Positions 33,804 through 42,846 of a stretch of DNA of 64,000 nucleotides are shown piece by piece (positions within the stretch are counted from its first letter, which is position 1; the number at the start of each line of letters is the position of its first letter). The DNA is from Hydrogenophaga sp. IBVHS1. Lineage in GTDB: Bacteria > Pseudomonadota > Gammaproteobacteria > Burkholderiales > Burkholderiaceae_C. Under the pieces are notes generated by a model. The model saw only the letters and a list, made by a program, of their open reading frames with translations. It had not been told where the DNA came from and did no database searches. A program made the translations under genes and the position numbers. The stretch is from the NCBI RefSeq assembly GCF_002127265.1, contig NZ_NFUU01000003.1:386304-450303 (forward strand). Reading direction: 5' to 3'.

Positions 33804-35165
33804 ATGCTCAAGTCATCGATCGAACGCGTTGCACGCACCCGCTACGTCATGCCCATTGTGCTGGCGGTGTCGATCATCACCATCGCCATCAACGAGAGCA
33901 CCTACCAGCATTCCCGCACCACGCTGGAAAACGGCATCGCCCTGACGGACGCGCGCTTGCAGGCCTTGCGCACGTTGCAGGCGCTCACCGATGCTGAAAC
34001 CGCCACGCGCGCCTACCTGATCAACGGTCAGGACGTGTACCGCCAGGAATACCAGGAAGCCCTCGTCACGCTCACAGCGGCGCAACAGGGCGCGTTTCAG
34101 CTCATCGCCGATGCCGACCCGCGCCGCACGGTGTCCGTGGAGGCGGTCCGCCAGCGCATTGCGGACCGCATGAAGGCGCTCGAAGAATGGATGACGACGA
34201 CTGAGCGGGGCCAGCGCTCGCGCGCGCACATTCTGGCCAGCAGCGACCGCAGCCGCCAGGCGTATGTCGAGTTGCGGCAGGAGTTCGATCACGTGCTGGA
34301 CCGCGCTGCGGCAGTTCAGCAATCGGCTCGCCTGTCGCTCTACGACGCCATGATGCTCAACCGCCTGGCCCTGCACGCGCTGGTGCTGGTGGCGGTGATG
34401 GCGTTCTTCATGTTCATGCGCCAGCTGCGCGAGAGCGACGAGCGCAAGGCACGCGAGAGCCAGGTGCTGGAGCGGGAGATCGCGGTGCGCACAGCCGAGC
34501 TGCGTGAGCTCGCGGGGCACCTGGTGAGCACGCGCGAGGACGAGCGTGGCCGCGTGGCCCGTGAACTGCACGACGAGATGGGCGGCCTGCTCACCGCGAT
34601 GAAACTGGAGATGGCGCGCTTGCGCCGTGTGCCCGACCTGCCCGCCGTGGCGCGTGAGCGCATGGGTGGCATCGAGCAGCGCCTCAACGAGGGCATTGCA
34701 GTCAAGCGACGCATCGTCGAGAACCTGCGACCGTCATCGCTCGAACAGCTTGGGCTCATTGCCGCGCTGGAAGTGCTCTGCCAGGATGTTTCCAGCAGCC
34801 TGGGCATCCCCGTGATGCCGCAACTGGAGGCTGTGGAACTCGACCGGGATGCCGAGTTGACGGTGTACCGGGTGGTGCAGGAATCGCTGACCAACATCAG
34901 CAAATACGCGCGTGCCCGCCACGCCTGGGTCTCGCTGATGCGCCAGGAGGGCCAGGCACGCGTGATCGTGCGCGACGACGGGCTGGGTTTCGACGTGAGC
35001 CAGGTGCGCCCGGGCCACCACGGCCTGCTGGGCATGCGGGTGCGGGTCGAGTCCCACGCCGGCTCGCTCTCCATCACCAGCAGCCCAGGGCAGGGCACGC
35101 GCGTGAGCGTGGAAATTCCCCTGAGCCCACCGCCAGCGCCTGATCAGGCCAGCGCTTCTTCCTGA
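33804..35165 (+). CDS. CHASE3-domain sensor histidine kinase (HisKA_3, NarL type)
   Basis: A 453-residue membrane kinase. The start at 33804 has an AGGAG site. The first membrane helix is at about residues 14-30. The CHASE3-like sensor follows (LQALTDAETATRAYLINGQD), then a second helix at about 188-206 and a coiled linker. The HisKA_3 dimerisation helix contains phosphoacceptor His256 (RVARELHDEMGG). The ATPase domain has VVQESLTNISKYARA and DDGLGFD with GLLGMRVRVE. It likely phosphorylates the lone receiver upstream and/or the LuxR-type regulator at 31237. The 3' end overlaps the convergent ybhN-like gene by 22 bp. Confidence 0.88.
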   Translation: MLKSSIERVARTRYVMPIVLAVSIITIAINESTYQHSRTTLENGIALTDARLQALRTLQALTDAETATRAYLINGQDVYRQEYQEALVTLTAAQQGAFQLIADADPRRTVSVEAVRQRIADRMKALEEWMTTTERGQRSRAHILASSDRSRQAYVELRQEFDHVLDRAAAVQQSARLSLYDAMMLNRLALHALVLVAVMAFFMFMRQLRESDERKARESQVLEREIAVRTAELRELAGHLVSTREDERGRVARELHDEMGGLLTAMKLEMARLRRVPDLPAVARERMGGIEQRLNEGIAVKRRIVENLRPSSLEQLGLIAALEVLCQDVSSSLGIPVMPQLEAVELDRDAELTVYRVVQESLTNISKYARARHAWVSLMRQEGQARVIVRDDGLGFDVSQVRPGHHGLLGMRVRVESHAGSLSITSSPGQGTRVSVEIPLSPPPAPDQASASS

Positions 35166-36121
35166 GGCGCTGTGTTGGCGCGCCGCCGCGCCGCCGCTTC
35201 ACTGAGCCCATAGGCGGGCAACGCAAACACGAGCGGCAAAAGGTAATACGTGGCGCGGTACACCAGCACCACGGCCAACACCTCTGCCACTGGCAACAGG
35301 CTCCCCAGCGAGGCCGCAAACACGGCCTCCAGCACCCCCAGGCCAGCCGGCACGTGGGTGAGCACGCCGGCCACCGCCGCCATCAGCAGGGCGCCCAGCA
35401 CGTCGAGGTAATCGATGCGCCCGGCAAAAAGACTCCACACAATGGCACCGATGAGCAACCAGCTTGCGCCGCCCATGGCGGCCTGGAGCAGAGCCAGAGG
35501 CCCGCTGGCCAGTTCGAGCTGGTGTTCACGAAACGACAACTGGCGCTGACGTGAGAAGAAGCACAGGGCGACGTAAGCCAGCGCCAGCAGGATCAGGCCG
35601 GCACCGATGGCGCGCAGCACGAACTCGCCAGAAGCCCAGTGCGCTGTCCAGTTCAGCGCCAGGCCGGGCGGCGCCCACAGCAGCACGACCCCCGCCACCC
35701 ACAGATAGCCCAGCCAGTTGGTCACCATGCTGTAGGCGATGATCTTCGCCACGCTGGATACCGGCAGGCCCCACCGCGTGTACAGGCGAAGCCGCAATGC
35801 CAGCCCACCGACCAGCGAACCAAAATTGAGGTTGAAGGCGTAGCTGATGGCCGCGGTCCCGAGGCTGCGTCCCACCGACAGGCGCGAGCGCGTCAGGTGC
35901 CGCCCGATCAAATCAAAACTGGCGTAGAGCGCGTAGCTGAGCGCGGCCAGAAAAGCCGCGAGCGCGAGCTGCCCAAGGGGAATGGCCTGAACGGCCGACC
36001 ACACCTCGGGCCAGTTCACGGTGCGGGCCTGCCGCGCCACGAGCGCCAGCACCAGCGCGGCCAGCAGCCACGGAAGCACCCGCTTGCTCCAGCCCCACGC
36101 GCTCTGCAGGCGTGGACTCAT
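35144..36121 (-). CDS. ybhN: YbhN/LPG-synthase-TM-type flippase-like membrane protein
   Basis: A 325-residue protein with about eight hydrophobic helices. The family segments GRSLGTAAISYAFNLNFGSL and MAAVAGVLTHVPAGLGVLEA match the lysylphosphatidylglycerol synthetase transmembrane (UPF0104/YbhN) family. The role is probably in lipid handling. Its start overlaps the stop of clsB (ATGA), completing the ybhP-clsB-ybhN order also found in E. coli. Function is not biochemically defined. Confidence 0.8.
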   Translation of the reverse strand: MSPRLQSAWGWSKRVLPWLLAALVLALVARQARTVNWPEVWSAVQAIPLGQLALAAFLAALSYALYASFDLIGRHLTRSRLSVGRSLGTAAISYAFNLNFGSLVGGLALRLRLYTRWGLPVSSVAKIIAYSMVTNWLGYLWVAGVVLLWAPPGLALNWTAHWASGEFVLRAIGAGLILLALAYVALCFFSRQRQLSFREHQLELASGPLALLQAAMGGASWLLIGAIVWSLFAGRIDYLDVLGALLMAAVAGVLTHVPAGLGVLEAVFAASLGSLLPVAEVLAVVLVYRATYYLLPLVFALPAYGLSEAAARRRANTAPQEEALA

Positions 36122-37359
36122 GGGGCTGCCTCGCCATTGGCGGAGGGCGTGGACGAAGCAGCTTCTTGCAGCGGCACGACACGCGGCGTCGGCGCGGTCA
36201 TGCGCTGCATCCAGACCGGGAAGCGGCGCAGGGCGTGGAACACCACAAAGCTGCGCACACCAATCCAGGCCGAACGCAGCTTGCCCGGCACCGGGCGTTG
36301 CACCAGCTTGCAGTGCGCCTCCATCAGCTGCTCGATGCGTTCCCGCAGGTGGCATGCAAAGGCTTCGTCACGCACCACCACGTTGGCTTCCAGATTCAGG
36401 CTGAGGCTGGTCGGGTCGAGGTTGCTGGAGCCCACGGTAGCCCACCGGTCGTCGACCACGGCGACCTTGGCGTGCAGCGGTCGCTCGGTGTACTGGTGCA
36501 CCCGCACGCCGGCACGGATGAGGTGCCGGTAAAGCAGCTCGGTGGCGCGCATCACCCAGACCATGTCGGGCTGTCCCTGCATCACCAGATCGACCTGCAC
36601 ACCGCGCTTTGCCGCGCGTCGCAGATCGCGAAGAAGGCGGTAACCCGGGAAGAAGTAGGCGTTGGCGATCAGGATGCGCTTTTGCGCGCTGCGAATGGCG
36701 GCGCGGTAGTGGCGCTCGATATCGGTTCGGTGCAGGTGGTTGTCGCGCGTGACGAAGGCCGCCACCGCGCCTTCTTCAACCTCGCGGTCTTCACCGGCTC
36801 GCTCGCGCATGGCCCGCCAGCGCTTCACCCAGGCCTGGCGCGTGGGCTGTGGCGCCTCCACGTTGGCCCGGCAGAAGGCCTGGATCTGGCCGACGAGGGG
36901 GCCTTCGACTTCCACCGCGTAGTCCTGCTTGGCCAGCGGTCCGTGCTCGGCGAGATGGTCGATCGAGTAGTTGATGCCGCCCACAAAAGCGTGCTGGCCA
37001 TCGACCACCACAATCTTGTGGTGCATGCGGCGCAGCAGATTGATGCGCGCGCCAAAGAGCCGCCGGGCCGGTTCAAAGGCGCGCAAGCGCACGCCCGCAT
37101 CCAGCAAGGGCTGCGTGAAGGACGGCGGCAGATCGGGCGAACCCCAGCCATCGATCAACACATGCACGGTGGCACCGCGCGCGGCCGCTTGCAGCAACGC
37201 CTGCTGAAGCTCGCGCCCGACCTTGTCGTCGAACAGGATGAAGGTCTCCAGAAGCACCTCTTTGCGCGCCTGGGAGATGGCCTCGAACACGCGCGGGTAG
37301 TAGCCCTCGCCGTTCTCAAGCAGGGTGATGCGGTTGCCAGGTAGCCAATGGGAGTTCAT
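36118..37359 (-). CDS. clsB: Cardiolipin synthase B
   Basis: A 413-residue phospholipase-D-superfamily enzyme. Two HKD motifs are present: HHKIVVVDGQHAFVGGINYS in the first half and LHAKVAVVDDRWATVGSSNLD in the second. There are no N-terminal membrane helices, which matches ClsB rather than ClsA. It joins phosphatidylglycerol with a second phospholipid headgroup to make cardiolipin. It is translationally coupled (ATGA) to both ybhP upstream and ybhN downstream. Confidence 0.92.
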   Translation of the reverse strand: MNSHWLPGNRITLLENGEGYYPRVFEAISQARKEVLLETFILFDDKVGRELQQALLQAAARGATVHVLIDGWGSPDLPPSFTQPLLDAGVRLRAFEPARRLFGARINLLRRMHHKIVVVDGQHAFVGGINYSIDHLAEHGPLAKQDYAVEVEGPLVGQIQAFCRANVEAPQPTRQAWVKRWRAMRERAGEDREVEEGAVAAFVTRDNHLHRTDIERHYRAAIRSAQKRILIANAYFFPGYRLLRDLRRAAKRGVQVDLVMQGQPDMVWVMRATELLYRHLIRAGVRVHQYTERPLHAKVAVVDDRWATVGSSNLDPTSLSLNLEANVVVRDEAFACHLRERIEQLMEAHCKLVQRPVPGKLRSAWIGVRSFVVFHALRRFPVWMQRMTAPTPRVVPLQEAASSTPSANGEAAP

Positions 37360-38117
37360 GGTGGTGGAAGAAGATCGATTTCGGCCGCCAGCGGTGCGTG
37401 ATCTGAGAGGTGCGCCCAGGGGCGGTGGGGCAGCGGCAGCGGGCGCGTGGCGGCCACACCGCGCACATAGATGCGGTCGAGCCGCAGCCAGGGCCAGCGT
37501 GCGGGAAAGGTGCGGGCGTGGTGACCGAAAGCGCCGCGAAACACCTCTTTCATGCCGGCAGGGACGAGCATGCCGTCGGCGCGCGATCGCCAGTCGTTGA
37601 AATCACCGGCCACCACCAGCGGCGAGTCGGCTGGCACCTCGCGCTGCACCGTCTCGCACAGGCTAGCCATCTGCCGCGCGCGGTGCGCTTCGGAGAGGCC
37701 GAGGTGCACGCACATCACATGCAGATCGGGCTGTCCTTCGTCCAGCGCGAGCACACAGTGCAGCATGCCGCGCGGCTCGGATCCCTTGATCGACATGTCG
37801 TGGTTGTGGCTGTGTCGCACCGGAAACCGCGACAGCAGGGCATTGCCATGGTCCTGACCTTCTGCGACCGCATTGCGGCCGTAGGCATGATCAGACCAGA
37901 TCTGGTCGGCCAGGAATTCGTACTGGGCGCCCACCGAAGCCGCCTGCCCCGGGCCCGATCCACCACCGACTTCCTGCAGGAAAACAAGATCGCTCTGCTC
38001 GGCACGAACCGCTTCCCGCAACTCGTGCAGCACGAAGCGGTTGTTGAATGCGTTGTAGCCCTTGTGGATGTTCACCGTGAGAACGCGAATGGTTCGCGAG
38101 ATTTTTATTTCGCGCAT
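37356..38117 (-). CDS. ybhP: Endonuclease/exonuclease/phosphatase-family protein (YbhP)
   Basis: A 253-residue EEP-fold protein. The start at 38117 (MREIKISRTIRVLTVNIHKG) places the first strand as in E. coli YbhP; ATGs at 38129 and 38147 are alternatives. Metal and catalytic motifs are LTVNIHKG, VFLQEV, VMCVHLGL, VVAGDFNDW, RLDRIYV and LSDHAPL. All are complete, so the phosphodiesterase fold should be active. Its stop overlaps the clsB start (ATGA), which suggests it acts on a lipid-derived phosphate ester. Confidence 0.88.
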   Translation of the reverse strand: MREIKISRTIRVLTVNIHKGYNAFNNRFVLHELREAVRAEQSDLVFLQEVGGGSGPGQAASVGAQYEFLADQIWSDHAYGRNAVAEGQDHGNALLSRFPVRHSHNHDMSIKGSEPRGMLHCVLALDEGQPDLHVMCVHLGLSEAHRARQMASLCETVQREVPADSPLVVAGDFNDWRSRADGMLVPAGMKEVFRGAFGHHARTFPARWPWLRLDRIYVRGVAATRPLPLPHRPWAHLSDHAPLAAEIDLLPPP

Positions 38118-38222
38118 GCGGTCAAGCATGACACGGGGGGGTGCCATCAACAAGGCTGGAGCGGCAGGATAAGCTCGTGTCCTACAAACGCCTTCCGCCA
38201 TTCCGACACGAACCACCATGCC

Positions 38223-38855
38223 ATGACCCGCATCGCCGTCATCGACTTCGAAACCACCGGCATTTCACCCTCAGCGGGTGACCGCGCCACCGAGGTGGCA
38301 GTGGTGATCATGGAGGAAGGGCGTGTGGTCGACCGCTACCAGAGCCTCATGAACGCCGGCGTGCGCATACCGTCTTTCATCACCCAGCTCACGGGCATCA
38401 CCAACGCCATGGTGGCCGGCGCGCCTTCATCCGATACCGTGATGCGTGAAGCCGCGCGTTTCGTCGGCGGGCTGCCCATGGTGGCGCACAACGCCTCGTT
38501 CGATCGCCGCTTCTGGAGCGCGGAGCTGGCGCTGGCCGGTGAGGCTGCGCCCCACGCCTTTGCCTGCACGGTGCTGCTCTCGCGGCGCCTGTACCCCGAG
38601 GCACCGAGCCACCGGCTGGGCACCCTGGTGGACCACTTCCAGTTGCCGCGCACGGGTCAGGCGCACCGGGCACTGGCCGATGCCGAGATGGCGGCCGAAT
38701 TGCTCGGGCGCATTCAGCACGACCTGCGCACGCGCCATGGCGTGAGCCAGCCCGATCACGAGTTCCTGATGGCCTTGCAACGGTGCGCGCGCGCAGCCCT
38801 GCCCAAGTTCATGCAGGCGCGCGCAGTGGGTGTGCTCAGTTCAGTCGCAGCTTGA
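38223..38855 (+). CDS. DEDDh 3'-5' exonuclease (PolC/DnaQ-like)
   Basis: A 210-residue exonuclease. ExoI is VIDFETTGISP (Asp and Glu), ExoII is MVAHNASFDRRFW, and ExoIII is HRALADAEMAAELL with the catalytic His and Asp. All four DEDDh residues are present, so it should be active on DNA or RNA 3' ends. It is not the main DnaQ, as no clamp-binding motif is evident. It is divergent from ybhP, and its 3' end overlaps the convergent gene at 38836 by 20 bp. Confidence 0.88.
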   Translation: MTRIAVIDFETTGISPSAGDRATEVAVVIMEEGRVVDRYQSLMNAGVRIPSFITQLTGITNAMVAGAPSSDTVMREAARFVGGLPMVAHNASFDRRFWSAELALAGEAAPHAFACTVLLSRRLYPEAPSHRLGTLVDHFQLPRTGQAHRALADAEMAAELLGRIQHDLRTRHGVSQPDHEFLMALQRCARAALPKFMQARAVGVLSSVAA

Positions 38856-39345
38856 ACTGGATGATCACGGCGCCATCGACCTTGCCCATCGAAGGGATCA
38901 CACCGACGTTGATGCCGAAGTGTCGACCTTCAACAGTGGCCAGCGGCAGGGCGGCAAAGAAGCTGCCACCGTTGGCCAGTGAGGGGTAACCATTCATCAC
39001 GCCCAGCGCAGCGCCCAGCTTCACCGGCCCCAGCTGCCAGGGTTGCCAGTTCACGGCCGCGTACGACGTGGTCTTGTAGACGCTGTTGTAGTACGCACCG
39101 GCCATGTAGGCGATTTCAGGACTGGTGCGGTATTCAAGACCCAGCCCCAGGTTGTTTTCGTTGTAGCCCTTGTCGCTGGCGAAATGGCGGGAGAAGCCAC
39201 CAAGGTTGACCCAGATCTGCGACTTGCTGGTGTCACCGGACTCGGCCACCTTGGGCGTATCGTTCGTGGCCGCGCTCACCCATCCAGGTGCCAGGGCCAT
39301 CATGCAGGCACTGGCCAGCGAGCAGATGCAATACAAAGTCTTCAT
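38836..39345 (-). CDS. Probable outer-membrane beta-barrel protein of unknown function
   Basis: A 169-residue protein. The start at 39345 follows GAGGACTCC and gives a signal peptide (MKTLYCICSLASACMMALAP, cleaved near VSAA). The mature part alternates short aromatic strands and glycine turns: WVNLGGFSRHFASDKGYNEN, NLGLGLEYRTSPEIAYMAGA, and a C-terminal VIIQFKLRLN strand. It resembles small 8-strand barrels such as the PagP-like group, but no catalytic residues can be fixed. It could be a lipid A acyltransferase-like or merely structural protein. Confidence 0.65.
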   Translation of the reverse strand: MKTLYCICSLASACMMALAPGWVSAATNDTPKVAESGDTSKSQIWVNLGGFSRHFASDKGYNENNLGLGLEYRTSPEIAYMAGAYYNSVYKTTSYAAVNWQPWQLGPVKLGAALGVMNGYPSLANGGSFFAALPLATVEGRHFGINVGVIPSMGKVDGAVIIQFKLRLN

Positions 39346-39514
39346 GGAGTCCTCGCGTCGGGCGGAACCGCCGCCCGTGTGTGTCACAGTCAGTTTCGGT
39401 CGTACCCAGCCGTAACTTGAATCCGGAAGGCTTCAGACGAGGCATTCGTGTGACATTTCGACAGATTCCCCGCCTAAACACCACGCCAGTGGCCGAAAAC
39501 GCACAGCAGCCAGC

Positions 39515-40612
39515 ATGAAAACTCACACACCCCACACCCCGTTGTCCACGCACGACTCCACCCGCATCGACGACCTGCGCATTGGTGCCGTTCGACCGCT
39601 GATCACCCCCGCGCTGTTGCAGGAATGGCAGCCAGCGCCAGACGCGGCGCAAGCTTTGGTGGAGCGCAGCCGGGCCGACATTTCACACGTTCTGCACGGG
39701 CGGGACGACCGCCTGGTGGTGGTGGTCGGCCCCTGCTCCATCCACGACCATGGACAGGCCATGGACTACGCACGCCTGCTCAAGGCGCGCGCCGATGCGC
39801 TCGCCAGCGACCTGGTGGTGGTCATGCGCGTGTACTTCGAGAAGCCACGAACCACCGTGGGCTGGAAGGGCTACATCAACGACCCGCATCTCGATGGCAG
39901 CTTTGCCATCAACGAAGGGCTGGAGCTGGCGCGCGCGCTGCTGCTCGATGTGCTGGCACTGGGCCTCCCGGTGGGCACCGAATTCCTGGACCTGCTCAGC
40001 CCTCAGTTCATCAGCGACCTCGTGAGCTGGGGCGCCATCGGTGCGCGCACCACCGAGAGCCAGAGCCACCGCCAGCTGGCCAGCGGCCTGAGCTGCCCGG
40101 TGGGCTTCAAGAACGGGACCGACGGCGGCGTGAAGGTTGCCTCTGATGCGATCCAGGCCGCGCGCGCCGAGCACGCCTTCATGGGCATGACCAAAATGGG
40201 GCAGGCGGCTATTTTTGAGACACGCGGCAACGACGACTGCCACGTGATCCTGCGCGGTGGCGCGCAACCCAACTACAGCGCCGCCGATGTCGCAGCAGCC
40301 TGCGCCCTCCTGAAAAAGGCCGGCCTGCGCGAACAGGTCATGGTGGACGTCTCGCACGCCAACAGCAGCAAGCAGCACCAGCGCCAGATCGAGGTGGCGG
40401 CCGATGTGGCTGCACAGGTGGCGGCGGGCGATGGGCGCATCATGGGCGTGATGATCGAAAGCCACTTGTCCGAAGGACGCCAGGACATCGTGCCCGGCCA
40501 GCCGCTGCAGCCGGGCGTGAGCGTCACCGACGCCTGCATCTCGTTTGAACAGACCGTGCCGGTGCTCGAAGGCCTGGCTGCAGCGGTGCGCGCGCGCCGA
40601 GCGCACAGGTAA
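39515..40612 (+). CDS. aroG: 3-deoxy-7-phosphoheptulonate synthase, class I (AroG type)
   Basis: A 365-residue DAHP synthase, the first enzyme of the shikimate pathway, condensing PEP and erythrose 4-phosphate. The class I motif VVVVGPCSIHDHGQAMDYA is near residue 65, RVYFEKPRTTVGWKGYIND near 110, and the metal-binding MVDVSHANSSKQHQRQ and MIESHLSEG are intact. The N-terminal extension contains the usual allosteric residues, so feedback inhibition by an aromatic amino acid is probable; which one cannot be told. Confidence 0.95.
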   Translation: MKTHTPHTPLSTHDSTRIDDLRIGAVRPLITPALLQEWQPAPDAAQALVERSRADISHVLHGRDDRLVVVVGPCSIHDHGQAMDYARLLKARADALASDLVVVMRVYFEKPRTTVGWKGYINDPHLDGSFAINEGLELARALLLDVLALGLPVGTEFLDLLSPQFISDLVSWGAIGARTTESQSHRQLASGLSCPVGFKNGTDGGVKVASDAIQAARAEHAFMGMTKMGQAAIFETRGNDDCHVILRGGAQPNYSAADVAAACALLKKAGLREQVMVDVSHANSSKQHQRQIEVAADVAAQVAAGDGRIMGVMIESHLSEGRQDIVPGQPLQPGVSVTDACISFEQTVPVLEGLAAAVRARRAHR

Positions 40613-40617
40613 TCCCC

Positions 40618-41646
40618 GTGGCCCTCGGCTGGCGCGGTGCACCCACCGTCAACCTCGCACTGCAGGGAGGCGGCGCGCACGGCGCTTTTACCTGGGGCGT
40701 GCTTGACGCCCTGCTGGAAGACGGTCACCTGCGTTTTGACGGCGTCAGTGGCACCAGCGCGGGAGCGATGAACGCGGTGGTGCTGGCACAGGGATTGATG
40801 GACGGTGGAACCGAAGCTGCACGGACGGCCTTGCGCCGTTTCTGGACCGCGGTGGCAGCCAGCGCACCGTTTGAAGTGGCAGTGCCCACCGCCGACGGCA
40901 AAGACATGGTTCTCGCGCCCGCCATGCGCCTCATGCTGCAGTGGACGCACTACTTCTCGCCCGAGCAACTCAATCCCTTCGACCTGAACCCGCTGCGCAA
41001 GATCCTCTCGGCCCAGATTGATTTCGAGCGCCTGCGGGCGCAGAGCCCGGTCAGGTTGTTCGTCGCCACGACCAACGCCAACACCGGCAAGCTGCGCCTG
41101 TTCCGCTCATCCGAACTCTCGGCCGACGCGGTGCTGGCCTCGGCCTGCCTGCCCACCATGCACCGCAGTGTGGTGATCGATGGCGAGCCCTATTGGGACG
41201 GGGGCTATGCGGCCAACCCGGCGGTGTTTCCGCTGTTCCACGAATGCCGCTCTCGAGACATCCTGCTGGTGATGCTGGCGCCGCTGAAGCACAGCGCCAC
41301 GCCGCAGTCGGCCGCCGACATCAAGAACCGGATGATGGAGCTGGCGTTCAACGCCACATTTCTGCGCGAGATGCGCATGTTTGCGCACCTGCGGGAGCGC
41401 GCCGGCCGCACGCCGTGGTGGCGGCGTGGCGACCTGGACCGGCGACTGGCCGGCACGCAGTTTCACGTCATCGAGGCGAGCGAGGTGCTGCGCGAACTGA
41501 GCGCCGAGAGCAAGGTCGCGGCGAACATGCGCTTTTTCGAGATGCTGTTCACACTCGGCCGCGAACGGGCCGGTGCGTGGCTGTCGGCGCACCAGGCCGA
41601 CGTGGGTCGACGCAGCAGCGTCGACCTGGAAGCCTTGTTCTACTGA
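40618..41646 (+). CDS. Patatin-like phospholipase
   Basis: A 342-residue lipolytic hydrolase starting at GTG 40618, 5 bp after aroG. The oxyanion hole is LALQGGGAHGAFTWG, the nucleophile Ser is in GVSGTSAGAMNAV, and the catalytic Asp is in YWDGGYAANP. There is no signal peptide, so it is a cytoplasmic or secretion-system-delivered enzyme. Co-orientation with aroG implies readthrough but no pathway link. Confidence 0.88.
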   Translation: MALGWRGAPTVNLALQGGGAHGAFTWGVLDALLEDGHLRFDGVSGTSAGAMNAVVLAQGLMDGGTEAARTALRRFWTAVAASAPFEVAVPTADGKDMVLAPAMRLMLQWTHYFSPEQLNPFDLNPLRKILSAQIDFERLRAQSPVRLFVATTNANTGKLRLFRSSELSADAVLASACLPTMHRSVVIDGEPYWDGGYAANPAVFPLFHECRSRDILLVMLAPLKHSATPQSAADIKNRMMELAFNATFLREMRMFAHLRERAGRTPWWRRGDLDRRLAGTQFHVIEASEVLRELSAESKVAANMRFFEMLFTLGRERAGAWLSAHQADVGRRSSVDLEALFY

Positions 41647-41650
41647 ACGC

Positions 41651-41905
41651 TCAGCGCGGCTTGCGCGGCACCATCGGGCCGCGGCCTTCGATGTGGCGGA
41701 AGTTGATGCGACCCTTGGTCAGGTCGTAAGGCGAGAGTTCGAGAGAAACCCGGTCACCCGCCAGGATGCGGATGTGGTTCTTCTTCATCTTGCCCGCCGA
41801 ATAGGCGATCAGCTGGTGACCGTTGTCCAGCGTGACGCGAAAGCGGGTGTCGGGCAGCACCTCGTTGACGATGCCCATCATGTCGATCAGTTCTTCCTTG
41901 GCCAT
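41651..41905 (-). CDS. infA: Translation initiation factor IF-1
   Basis: An 84-residue S1/OB-fold protein. [20 protein letters not shown], then [20 protein letters not shown] and [14 protein letters not shown] are the universal IF-1 signatures. The start at 41905 gives the normal N-terminus MAKEELIDM. Longer than the E. coli protein by about 12 residues at the C-terminus ([12 protein letters not shown]), as in other beta-proteobacterial second IF-1 copies. Not inside a ribosomal protein cluster, so it may be an additional paralogue. Confidence 0.95.
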   Translation of the reverse strand: MAKEELIDMMGIVNEVLPDTRFRVTLDNGHQLIAYSAGKMKKNHIRILAGDRVSLELSPYDLTKGRINFRHIEGRGPMVPRKPR

Positions 41906-41934
41906 GGTGTGTTCCTTTGCGTGAAGTGTATCGG

Positions 41935-42204
41935 TCAGTTCGGGCGTGCGGTGTGGCGGGTGGTGTCGTGCACCCAGTCGATGCCCTGCGCGATGGCGTA
42001 GTCGGTGGCGGCCTCGTGCGTGGAAAAAGCGCTGTCGTAGCGGATCACGCGGGCGGTGCAGGCGCTGCCCTGGCCGCTGGCAATCGAGACCTGGGCGGCG
42101 AACAGGCCGCCAGGCAACAGGCGCGGGGAAGCCGCAATGCGGTACTTGCCCAGGGTGAGAAGAGACGGTCTCGCGGTCGTTGTAATAAGTGTCGAGTGAT
42201 TCAT
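41935..42204 (-). CDS. Small conserved hypothetical protein
   Basis: An 89-residue protein; the start at 42204 ([14 protein letters not shown]) is chosen because further upstream the frame has no domain character. The core is [20 protein letters not shown], then [20 protein letters not shown] and IDWVHDTT. A small strand-strand-helix fold is suggested, with no catalytic motif. It lies 29 bp upstream of infA in the same direction and is likely co-transcribed. I recall similar proteins only as hypotheticals. Confidence 0.6.
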   Translation of the reverse strand: MNHSTLITTTARPSLLTLGKYRIAASPRLLPGGLFAAQVSIASGQGSACTARVIRYDSAFSTHEAATDYAIAQGIDWVHDTTRHTARPN

Positions 42205-42582
42205 CAAAAACATCAGGGGGCCGGAGCCGCAGCGTTTTCGCCGCAGCAAAGGAAAGGCCCGAAAACAATAGGAACACAGTTGGCAGCCCCTGGCGCCGGC
42301 GTGCCCCACTGGTTGGTCCGGCCAATCGCCTGGCGCAGCAACGCGACAGACTTTGTTCGGCGCACGAGCCACGGCAGGGGCATCGGCAACAGCAGGGAGG
42401 AAAAGGGCCACGGTGCTGTGAGAAAGCGGTGTGGCGCGGCGCCCGGAAGGGGCTGGACCAGCGGCCCCTCTGCCGGGGGCGGTTGCGTCTGTTGCGGGTG
42501 GAACAGACGCGGCTGATCGCTCTGGGCGACCGCGTAATGTAGCACGTCGGGGGAATTCTTGCTGAACTGCCCCTGCGGGGGC
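42205..42582. other. Intergenic stretch without a supported gene
   Basis: About 380 bp between the small hypothetical gene and minE. Open frames here lack recognisable domains. A weak GCCCC-CGCA-GGGGC hairpin just after minE (about 42567-42581) could end the min transcript, but there is no T-run. Confidence 0.45.
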
Positions 42583-42843
42583 CTATTTGCGGTCGGGCAG
42601 CTCGATTTTCACCTCCAGCACATCCAGGTTGTCCTGGCGGTCGAGCTGGACCTTGATGTCGTCCGGATTGATCTTGATGTACTTGCTGATCACCGCCACC
42701 AGTTCGCGTTGCAGCGCGGGCAGGTAGTCGGGTTCGGAGGCACTGCGTCCGCTGCGCTCGTGCGCCAGGATGATCTGCAGCCGTTCTTTGGCAACGCTGG
42801 CGGTCTTTTTCTTCTCGCCGAGCAGAAAGGAGAGCAATGACAT
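42583..42843 (-). CDS. minE: Cell division topological specificity factor MinE
   Basis: An 86-residue protein. The N-terminal membrane-targeting and MinD-binding part is [20 protein letters not shown], followed by [12 protein letters not shown]. The dimerisation strand region is [20 protein letters not shown]. It stimulates MinD ATPase and drives pole-to-pole oscillation. Third gene of minCDE, 3 bp after minD. Confidence 0.97.
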   Translation of the reverse strand: MSLLSFLLGEKKKTASVAKERLQIILAHERSGRSASEPDYLPALQRELVAVISKYIKINPDDIKVQLDRQDNLDVLEVKIELPDRK

Positions 42844-42846
42844 GCC

